NCBI GenBank assembly: GCA_001430745.1
Contig: KQ481962.1
Coordinates: 1,065,922 to 1,082,302 of the forward strand
Reading direction: 5' to 3'
Length of the DNA stretch: 16,381 nucleotides
From: Auxenochlorella pyrenoidosa
Lineage: Eukaryota > Chlorophyta > Trebouxiophyceae > Chlorellales > Chlorellaceae
Below the pieces are notes generated by a model. It did no database searches and was not told the DNA's origin. It saw only the letters and a list, made by a program, of their open reading frames with translations. The translations under genes and the position numbers were made by a program. Of the stretch, positions 8,489-16,381 are shown one piece after another. Each line of letters opens with the position of its first letter. The stretch's first letter is position 1.

Positions 8489-11470
8489 ATGGCGCAACTG
8501 CCGGCTGTGTCCATGGACTGCAGCGCTGACGGCCTGCTGCGCTGCCTGCTGCGTGCCGCACACTCCAGCCACGGCCTGCAGGCGTTCCGCCCCACAGCAG
8601 AGGCTGCCGCGGCACTGCAGCAGCTGCGCAGCAGGGCCACTGTCCACGGGGGCTCCGAGCAGGTGTGGAGACAGTACGAGGGAATTAATAAAAATGAATG
8701 CTGCCGCTGCAACCAGATCAAGGGCCCTTTTCAGAAAACGCTGGGCTGTCGTGGCTCTGTTTGCAGGTGGAGCCCCACACTGCGCACGAGGCGGCCGCCG
8801 CCCTGCACAGCCTGGCCGAGCGCTTCACGCGGGCCACCGCGCAGCGCCTAGGCATGCACAGCTACGCGCTGCACCCTTACTGCGACGATCTGCCCGACTG
8901 GCTGCACCCGGCAGACGGCAGCGAGCAGGCCCGCACCCACTCTGCGTGAGGCCGAGCCTTGGCATTTTGGATTGTGTGCGGCTGCTTGTGCTCAGCCCAT
9001 GGCTTTGCCTCACTTCAGCTGATTGAGTGTGCGGGGGTGGCGCACCTTGAGCTCTGCCATGCAACACCTCCCTGCCCCCAACCTCGTGCAATGCCGCTCC
9101 TGCCCATGCCCCCACCCTTGCCCGGCCCTGCCCCTGCCTCCGCCCCCTCCCCGCAGCATCCTGCTGAGCACCGCCACACAGCTGGGAGAGCACCTGGACC
9201 GCGGCCTGTTCAACTTGGTGCTGGGCTCGCCAGCCGACCTGGCCAGCATTTGGCTCAACCTGCCTAGTGGTGCGGGGGTGATGGCAGGTGCCCAGCAGCG
9301 CAGGTTGCCACGCTGCGCTGTGCCTGCACAAGCTTTGTTATAGGTTGCGTTGGTGACAGGGCCTCACCTGCGGCGCTCTGAGAAGGGCTTGCGCGCCGCC
9401 GCCCTGCATGCAGGCGTGGGGGTGGGGCTCAAAGGGCTGCTGCCCACCAGCGATGAGGGCGGGCTGCTGGGCCTCCTCATCCCGGGGTACACCCTGCATT
9501 GCATCGACGAGCGCACCCCTGCAGTGCCCCACTCAGGTGAGACCTCAGGCTGCTGGGTTGGGGCTGGGGCAGCGCTGGGGGCCTGGCAGTGGCAGGCACT
9601 AGACAGTTGGGGGCGCAGGGGCCACATGGCCCTGCAGGTAGGCCCCCATCGCTCTCGCCGCAGCTGCTGTGCATGGGAGGCAGCTCAGGCGGAACGGAGC
9701 ATTGTTGCCATGCGGCTCCCTCCCTCCTCCCTCCCTCCCTGCATCGCTGAGCAAAGCTTGGGAGCACCGCCTTGTGGTGTTGCAGCTGCCAGCTCACAGC
9801 CTGGTGCCAGCGGCCGTGACCCTCCCGCTGGAAATTACAAAACCTGCTGCCCGCAGTGCATGGTGCACTCGAGGGGCGCTGCACGGTGGTGCTGCAGTGG
9901 CGTCTCCGCCCCGACTACCCTCTGTCGCCGGGCGTGCCCCTCAGCCTTGCCCTCTCCCAGTTTGAGGCCTCGGGTGAGGCCTGCAAGCGGGCTGGGGCAG
10001 CAGCGCCCAGCAGGCTGCTGGCAGGGCCCTCTGTGGCGGACCCGCCGGCGCCGCGGAGCAGGACGGCAGTGGGGTCTGCACCCTGGCTCCGTCCATGCCT
10101 GCCGTGGTTCACACGCATCGAGCACACCCCTGTGGCGAGCGTGCTCGCGAGTCGGGCTACCTGTTTGGGGCGTCGAGGCAGGCCCGGAAGCCATGCTTTT
10201 GCGGTGGAATGGGCACATGCACCAGGGCCCTGCACCCATCCGTGCCAGCTGCCACACCCTGGCCCCGCCCCTGCAGTCCGCGCCCGCCAGGAGGAGCAGC
10301 TGCGCCAGGAGGAGCAGGCTCGCCAGGCGGCGGAGCGCAGCGCCCGGCACTGCACCGAGCCCACCGTGCCCCCCTTAGAACGGTACATGATCTTCATGAA
10401 AAACTTGGTGGGCCGGGGAGTAGGGTAGGTTATCGGACAGTGGGCGGGAAGGGGGGGGGGGGGGAGGGGTGTGAGAGGGATTCAAGTTTTGGGTTGCTGC
10501 TGTGCACACTGCGCCGAGCTGCGTGCGGGAAGCAAGGGCTGATGGCTCCCGCATGGAAATCTGGCGGGCAGCAGCCGTTCATGGCGGCATGGGCACGGGA
10601 GGTGCAATGGGCCGGCGGCAGGCATGCCATGGCTGGCAGGAGGCCGGCTGGCTGGTGTGCTGGCCCCACGGAACCTCGCCCCACCCCCTGCTGGGCGACG
10701 AGTTGCCCCCTCCCCTTGCCTGCTGGCTGGCAGGTCGGCGGCACCCTGGTGATCGATGCGCACCCCACCTGGACGGTCGGCAACCTGAAATGGGGTGAGA
10801 GGCCTTGTGTAAGAGGGCAGACGGGCAAGCGGGCGACTGCGGCTGGACGAGGGCCCTGTGTGTGCGCACGTGCGGCGTCTGCCGAGCTTGCCTGCCCATG
10901 AATGCTCAGCGCCAGGCCTGGCCCACAAGTATTCCTTGGGGGCAGCTTCGAAGCCGCCAGCCCGCCGCCCTGCGGGCCTCTTAGAGGCTTCACGCCTCCC
11001 AGCGACCCTTTCCCCGCCTTCCTGCAGTAATGCTGCAGCGAGAGGGCCATCCCTGCGACAAACAGCGCATCATCTATGCGGGGTGCGTGCCGGCGCCGGC
11101 CCTGCACCGTTTACAGGCCCAGCCCGTCTCTCGCACCTTCAAAGCCTGGCTGCTGGCACTGCAAGGATTCTCCCGCCCCGCCCCTTGCCAGCATTGTCGC
11201 ATGCCCCTGTGGCAGCCTGTGGCATCACAGGCCGTATCCATGTGGCTCTGGTCTCTGCTGACCGCGCGCTTAGACTGGGAAGCCTTGTCTTGGCACCAGT
11301 CAACTCGTGAGCACTGGGGATGCATGGACACCACATCGCGGTGCAGCTGCGAATGCTGGTTGCCCCTCCCCTGCTGCAGTCGTCAGCTGGAAAACCACCA
11401 GACCCTGGAGGCCTGCAAAATCGAGCGTGATTCAACGCTGCATTTGATGCTGAGGATGGTGGGAGACTGA
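8489..11470 (+). CDS. protein with C-terminal ubiquitin-like domain, N-terminal region unrecognised
   Basis: Nine exons join in phase: 8489-8662, 8767-8945, 9157-9269, 9360-9536, 9857-9973, 10277-10407, 10734-10794, 11028-11082 and 11380-11470, giving 365 residues. All eight introns are GT-AG. Residues 1-265 or so match nothing I recognise; part is helix-like (TAHEAAAALHSLAERF) and part has strand-like LLGLLIPGYTLHCID. Residues about 255-275 are a charged Gln/Glu/Arg helix (VRARQEEQLRQEEQARQ). From the Tyr at 10384 to the stop, exactly 76 residues align to ubiquitin without gaps: MIFMKNLVGGTL, QREGHPCDKQRIIYAGRQLE and RDSTLHLMLRMVGD. The Ile44 patch is largely kept (Leu8, Ile44, His68; Val70 is Met). 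Lys48 and Lys63 are Arg, and Lys11, 29 and 33 are changed. The tail ends MVGD, not LRLRGG, so it cannot be processed or conjugated like ubiquitin. It is more likely a fixed binding module, perhaps for the proteasome or a ubiquitin receptor; that role is inference. Confidence 0.88.
10384..11467 (+). other. ubiquitin-like domain (spans four exons)
   Basis: The 76 codons are spread over exons ending 10407, then 10734-10794, 11028-11082 and 11380 onward. The Arg replacing Lys48 is at 11381-11383, the Arg replacing Lys63 at 11426-11428, and Asp in place of Gly76 at 11465-11467. Confidence 0.88.
10451..10464 (+). repeat. run of 14 G in Ubl gene intron
   Basis: Begins 43 nt after the splice donor at 10408 and is followed by a further G4. 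G-rich on the transcript strand. Confidence 0.95.
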
Positions 11471-12802
11471 TGGAATGCTGATGCCGGGCATGGGTGCCCA
11501 GTTGGCCTGCAACACATGCCAGGTGTCAAGCCGGCGCTGCTGGGGGTTTCACCTCGTGCAATCCCGCTGTATCAGTGCAAAAGTCTTTTCACAAGCGCCG
11601 TGTGCAACCTGCCTTGGCTGCCCCTGCCCCCCATGCAACCACCCCGTGCGGTTGTGCAAGTACGCATGCATCCTGCGGCTTCCTGCCAATGTTTCCGTCG
11701 GATGGCAACATATGCTAGCTTAGCATGCTGCTGCGTGTCTCACTTTGAGTGGGCATGCAAAAGTCTGTGCAACTTTGGCTTGCCATCTTGCACACCCACA
11801 TTTGCTGCGTACTTGTGTCAACATAGTCAGCGTCAAGCATCACGAGGCGCATGATGGCAACATGCACGTCGGGCGTCAAGGTCCAGGCATGCCAGTGGGC
11901 AGGTGCCTTGAAGGGCAGGGTGTGCAAGTCAGGTTCAGGCGCACGTGGGGTGCAAGATGCGTCAGCCTTTAGGGAGCAGGCACTGTTCGCAACTGCTGCG
12001 CGAAGGGAAGCCTGGCCTTGTGCAGCCACACCGCTGGCAAGCCGGCAGGGCTGCGCAGCTGCGACAATGGCGAGCTCGCCAGGCCTGGTTAGCGGCACAT
12101 GGTGAAAATGCCCGTGCAGACGCGCTGCACAGCCACCACCGGCGCCAGGAGGATGGTCTGCATCGGGGTAGCAGGTTGCGGGGGCGAGCTGGGCCGGTGG
12201 GCCATCAGCGGCGCGGAAGGTGTCGCATAATGCCCTACCCATGCCTGTGCTGCTGTTTGCGAAGCATTGCTCTGCGTGCAGCCCTCACCTTGAGGCCAGC
12301 CATAACACCCCTGCCGTGGGCGCGCCGAGCGTACATGGTGGATGGAGTTGTGAATGGGCGCTGTGGTAGAGGCGGAGGTTTAAATGCCTGCACTGCCAAG
12401 GATGAGCAGCAACGGGCGGCGGCAAGCACATCGGCGGCAGTCCGCCGGGTGGGCATATTATCGCAGGAAGGCGCGGGCTAAACAAATTGCGCGCAGATTT
12501 GGAGGCGCAAGCAGCCCAAACTGCAATCTGGCAGGAGACAAGGAGAGGCAGACCCAACCTCTGCACCTCTGGGAGCCGCCTTCACGTTCCCCACAGGCAG
12601 CCCCAGGCCTCTTTGGCAACTCACCGACAGGCGAAACATGCGAAAAACTGCGAGAACGCGCGAAAATGCAGCTTATGAGCTAGCTGGCAGACAGGTGGAC
12701 AGCTTCACGCCAGCTGCACAGAGCAGCATGCCCCCCTCTCTCCTTGCCTAGCTGCATTTAACACACTTGTTTTGCATTGCTTGCCTCACAGGCATCGATT
12801 CG
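11471..12802. other. intergenic region with no supported gene
   Basis: About 1.3 kb between two convergent genes. Open frames here lack a recognisable motif, a run of consistent exons or a signal peptide. A + strand open frame at 12384-12683 is basic near its start (RRQAHRRQ, YYRRKARAKQIARRF) but shows no family. A - strand block at 12163-12089 could be a small exon or remnant. The 12480-12680 stretch is AT-richer. I found no TGTAA after the Ubl gene stop. Confidence 0.5.
12089..12163 (-). other. possible terminal exon or gene remnant
   Basis: A 24-codon - strand frame begins MQTILLAPVVAVQRVCTG and ends in TAA. An acceptor-like sequence ending gatgcag directly precedes ACC ATC. Its hydrophobic character suggests a membrane-protein end, but nothing upstream connects to it. 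Confidence 0.15.
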
Positions 12803-12807
12803 TTACA
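12803..12807 (-). promoter_or_regulatory. TGTAA polyadenylation signal, TFIIS-like gene
   Basis: TTACA on the + strand reads TGTAA on the - strand, about 105 nt past the stop at 12912. Position and sequence suit a green-algal 3' end. Confidence 0.6.
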
Positions 12808-12911
12808 CGTGCCTGTTCAAAGGCATCTGGCAGAGGTGGTGCAGCCCAGCTTTCGCACAGCAGAGCTGCAGCGTCGGCGTCGGTTGCGTGCAGAACAGGA
12901 TGCCCTGCTGC

Positions 12912-15900
12912 CTACTGGTCCACATCCATGGCAGCTGACTCCAGCTGCTGCTGCGGAGGGGGCGGCGGCGGGGCGGAGCCCGCCTGCGCTGCCGTGCCCG
13001 TTGCCCAGGGCGCGGCAGCAGGTGCAGCAGGCAGCGGGGGCTGCTGCTGCAGCAGCATCGCCTGCAGCACCGCCGCCGCGCTGGCCTGCCGCTCCTGCTG
13101 CAGCTGCAGCTGCTGCTGCACAGCCTGCGCGCTGAGCTGCGCAGCGGCCGCCTGGGCGGCTGCAACAGCAGCATCAACGGGCAGCCCTGGCTTCTCCGCT
13201 GCGTCTGACTGCGGCGCCTGCTGCTGGGGCGGGGCCGGGGCGGGCGGGGCCCGGGCCGGGGCAGGCGGCGGCAGCGCCTCGAGCTCACCCTGCAGGCTGC
13301 CCTCTGGCTTGCGCTGCATGGCCTCCAGGGCGCGGACCTCTGCAGCAGGCAGGGCGGGGCAGAACGGAAGGGGGCGGGCATGAGAGAATCGGCTCAGCAT
13401 AGGTCATGCAAACATCTGCGCAGTGCAGAGGACCCCAGGAGCCCTGCTTGAAGCACGCGGCGCTTCGCTGCTCCAGCGGCAAGTCGTGCACCACCCCTGC
13501 CCGCAGCGCAGCAGCAGCCGGAAATGCACGTGCACAGGGCATGTGGCCTTGGGCCTTGCCTGCGTCCTTCAGGTCTGCCAGTGTGAAGCGCGCCACATCC
13601 TGCGGCTGCGCCAGCCCCACCAGCAGCATGAAGGGCAGCAGGGGCCTGTGCTCGGGGCTCTGCAGGGGCAGGTGGGTCGAGGGGGCGGGGCCATTCACGC
13701 GGCCGCGGGCAGGAGGGGCGACTGGAACTGCTCTGGCAGAAGGAGTAAGCAGAGAGGATGCCTGTGCCGCCAAAGTCGCCAACACACGGACACACACACA
13801 TACACACGTGCACACACTCTACTGCCACCACCTTCACCACCAACCCACGCCCCCACCTCGGGGGCCAGGCTGCGGTACACGTTGCGCACGGCCTGCAGGT
13901 AGTCGGCATCCTCGCCCTCCGCCTTGCCTGCAGGGACGGGCGGGTGGAGGTTGAGGTGGGGGCCCGCAAGCGCTGAGCAGGCCCGCGGATGGCTGTGCGG
14001 GCGCTCTGCCACCGTTCTTGAACCACTCTGGCACTGCACGTGCAACCTGCGCATGCCCCTTCTTCTGCTCTCCCAACCCGCACGCGCCCCCCCCCCCCCC
14101 CTCCTTCTGCCATGCCCTGTCCCCTGCCCAGCTCACCCAGCAGGTAGTCCTCGAACAGCTGCTGCTCCAGCTCAACCGCCGCCGACAGCGGCGTCTGCGC
14201 CAGGCCCAGGGCCGCCGCAAACACCTGCACGGCGGCGTTGCGCCGCCAGTCGCCTGCGTAGGGAGGCGCGGGATGTGTGTGTGGGGTGGTGGTGCTAGTG
14301 GTGGGGTCAGGGGAAGGCGCGGGAGACGGGGAGGGGTGGGTTGTCACCAGCAGAGGACCGCCCCATGGCAGGTCGGGGCAGGCAATGCAACAGGAGCAGG
14401 TGCGGCTGATCGGGAACGTGATTACAGGCGCAGCAGGGGAGCGCTGTGGAGCAGTGTTTGCAACGGGCATGGCGGCGCTGCAGCTGGGGGTGGCTCACCG
14501 GTGTCCTCAAATGGCAGACCCGCCTCCCCATCCTGTGGCTCCTCCTTCGCGGGCTCTGCAGCCGCCGCCACCGGCTGCACCGCCTGCTCCTGCGCCGCCT
14601 GCTGCGCCGCCGCCTGCTGCGGGCCGGCGGCTGGCTCGCTCGAGCGCTCGCGCTTGAGAGGGGCCAGCGCGGCGGGGAGCCCCACCTCGTGCCGCTGTGC
14701 CTGCTGGGCAGCGCTGGGGCCCAGCAAGCCTTCTGGCAGGGCGGCAGCCGCCAGCGGTGCCGCCGGGCGCGGCTGCTTCTGCTTGGGCGCCGCCTCCTGG
14801 GCCGCCTTCTGCTGCTGCTGTCTGCTGCCGCCCTGGGCTTGGCCTCGCATCGCCTTCCAGCCTGCAAAGGTCTGCCTGGCAGCCATCAAGCCGTGTTCAT
14901 ACTCCTTCTGCAGCGCGCTCAGCTGGTCGCTCACGGGCTTTCCAGTCTTCGCGTAGCGGGCCACCAGAATGGACAGTTTGTCTGCAGGCAGACGCAGGCA
15001 GAGGCGGCAGCGGGGCTGCAAAGGTCGAAGCGCAGGAAGAGGCGGCACATGGGAGCGCGGGATGAGCTGGTTGGTGCATTGAGCGGGGGAGGCGGCAGGC
15101 CCTGCGGTGCGCAAGCTTGCAAATGTGCATCAGCCAGCTGCGCAACCACTGCCCCTGCCAGCCTGTGCGTGCGCGGGCGCCCCCCATGCCGCTTACACTC
15201 CCCTGCAAGCCCCAAGCCCTGCTTTGGTGTTCTGCCCTGCATGTCCCACGCCTTCAGTGTGGGTGTGCATGCGCACCGTCGTGCTCCCCTCCCGTGCTGG
15301 CCTCCGTCAGCTGCGCAAACGTGATGGGCGCATCCCGCAGTGCCCCCATAATGCCGCCGATGCGCTGGACCGACTGCAAGGGCATCGGTGGACGGCAGGG
15401 GCACAAGGTGTGGCACAGAGCAGGGCGGACGCAAGCGGCGGCGCACCGATGGAGCCATCCAGCAGGTGGGCAGCAGGCAGGAACAACGGCAGAGCCAGAG
15501 CAAGAGCCAAAGCAGACTGGGGGTGAGCCAAGGAGGCGGGCCGAACACACCTTGAGCGCATCCTCAAGCAGCGAGGCGAGGCGCCGCTGCTCCTCCCGGA
15601 GCCGGTCCCGCTGCTCCAGCAGGCCTGTGGAGCAGCGCCACGCGTGCAGCAAGGTTAACAGTAACAGGCGCAGGGCGTAGGCGTGTTGGACTCGGTGCAC
15701 ATGTTGCGTTTGGTGTGACACAAGTGCAGGCCGCCAGATAAAGGAGTCCAGTCTTTGAGCGGCAGCAGCAGACAACCACAGACTCAGTCACGCCGCCGCC
15801 CCCCCCCCCCCACCACCACCCCCACCCCCACCCACCTTGAACCACGGGGTCGTCGTGCACAGGCGCCTCTGCCGCCCGCTTCTTCTCAGCCGCTGCCTGC

Positions 15901-16381
15901 TGCTGCTGCTGCTGCACCTCGGCCGCTGCTGCTGCCGCCGCTGGCGGCGGCGACCGCGCCAGCTCAGCCCCCTGCTTGCTGCCGCGTCGACCAGGCTTAG
16001 CCTCCGCCTTGTCTGCTGCCGCGCCGCCCTTGCTCACTCGCCGCCGCTTGGGGCCGGACCCGGCACCAGCAGGGGAGCCGCCAATTGCAGCGGCCGCGGG
16101 CGGCGCTTGCGCAGCGCCCTCCTCGGGCGCGGCTGGCGCTGCAGCCGGCCCCTCCTGTGCCGCTGCCTCCCGCTTCCGCTGCTGGCCGCGTGCAGGGCCC
16201 GGCCGCCTGCGCCCCCGCCCCTGGGGCTGCTCTGCTGCGACGCCCGCCTCGGGTCCCGATGCAGCCGGCCCAGCCTCCCCCGTCGCTGCCTGTTGCGCCT
16301 CTGCGGCAGCAGCTGGCAGCTCGGCGACAGGCTGTCCACCTGTCTCAGGGACAGGCTGTTCACCTGCCTCCACGCCCTCCA
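12912..16381 (-). CDS. TFIIS central domain-containing protein, 5' end outside window
   Basis: Exons on the - strand: 16381-15836, 15624-15551, 15373-15277, 14981-14499, 14253-14137, 13927-13857, 13659-13560 and 13339-12912 (TAG). Phases agree throughout, giving 637 residues in the window. The first 180 are Ala/Gln/Pro/Glu-rich with basic patches (GRGRRRPGPARG, GPKRRRVSKGG) that look like nuclear localisation signals. Residues 182-206 form a charged helix (LLEQRDRLREEQRRLASLL). Residues about 207-285 (IMGALRDAPITFAQLTEAS, then SDQLSALQKEY and TFAGWKAM) resemble the TFIIS N-terminal LW bundle, which I call tentatively. Residues about 400-510 match the TFIIS central domain: WRRNAAVQVF, AAVELEQQLFEDYL, YLQAVRNVYRSLAPE and DVARFTLADLKDAEVRALE. 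The tail is Gln/Ala/Pro-rich and ends SAAMDVDQ, with no zinc ribbon, so this is not classical TFIIS. A role in transcription or chromatin is inference. The last intron starts with GC. Confidence 0.78.
13782..13818. repeat. interrupted (CA)n tract in TFIIS-like gene intron
   Basis: A CA-rich microsatellite with interruptions (cggac, tac, gtgc) lies in the intron 13856-13660. It is GT-rich on the transcript strand. Confidence 0.9.
14087..14101. repeat. run of 15 C (G on transcript strand)
   Basis: Starts 35 nt downstream of the - strand donor at 14136, within the intron 14136-13928. Confidence 0.95.
15799..15836. repeat. C13 run and CCCA blocks (G-rich on transcript strand)
   Basis: On the - strand the intron begins GTGGGTGGG and continues through G4-G5 blocks into a 13-G run within 25-37 nt of the donor. 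This is a strong candidate G-quadruplex in the pre-mRNA. Confidence 0.9.

Noticed and set aside
11715..12242. A 175-codon - strand open frame
   Set aside because: No motif, signal peptide or in-phase splice partners. A different frame in the same stretch looks slightly more coding.
12772..13383. A 203-codon + strand frame rich in Cys, Ala, Gly and Ser
   Set aside because: It is the antisense reading of Gln/Ala/Pro-rich coding in the TFIIS-like gene; CTG/GCC repeats give Cys/Ala/Ser on the other strand.
14446..15324. A 292-codon + strand frame rich in Leu and Arg
   Set aside because: Antisense to the 14981-14499 exon and neighbouring introns; the composition is a by-product of CAG/GCG repeats.
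1..16381. CRISPR arrays, bacterial operons, insertion sequences, rRNA genes
   Set aside because: No regularly spaced repeats, Shine-Dalgarno-led gene runs, transposase motifs or rRNA core sequences were seen. The intron-exon structure is eukaryotic.

Overview
The window looks like nuclear DNA of a green alga, most likely a Chlorella-type trebouxiophyte. It is very GC-rich. Coding sequence is cut into short exons (about 55-200 nt) by spliceosomal introns of roughly 100-400 nt with pyrimidine-rich gcag acceptors. TGTAA-type polyadenylation signals lie downstream of three of the stop codons. The organism is inferred from this style, not from a database match.

Layout, left to right. (1) About 45-3770, + strand: the C-terminal HECT domain of a ubiquitin ligase, entering from the left edge and ending at a TAA at 3770. 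(2) 4368-5431, - strand: a group XII-like secretory phospholipase A2 with substituted active-site residues and an apparent frameshift, so a pseudoenzyme or pseudogene. (3) 5729-6011, + strand: a decayed DNA-level copy of the last intron and last exon of gene 1. (4) 6356-7966, + strand: a secreted or surface protein with about 37 cysteines and no family I recognise. (5) 8489-11470, + strand: a nine-exon, 365-residue protein with an unrecognised N-terminal region and a 76-residue ubiquitin-like C-terminal domain that cannot be conjugated in the usual way. (6) 11471-12911: a poorly explained gap, mostly intergenic. (7) 12912-16381, - strand: a low-complexity nuclear protein with a TFIIS-type central domain, entering from the right edge.

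This is ordinary eukaryotic chromosome, not an operon. A HECT E3 and a ubiquitin-like protein lie about 4.7 kb apart, but nothing in the sequence links them functionally. I found no convincing new multi-gene system. The items most worth a second look are the ubiquitin-like domain, the altered phospholipase A2, the segmental duplication around it, the high share of GC-AG introns, G-runs just downstream of splice donors, and a 38-bp near-perfect palindrome inside the Cys-rich gene. Exon boundaries were set by reading splice sites, phase continuity and family motifs; no transcript data were available.
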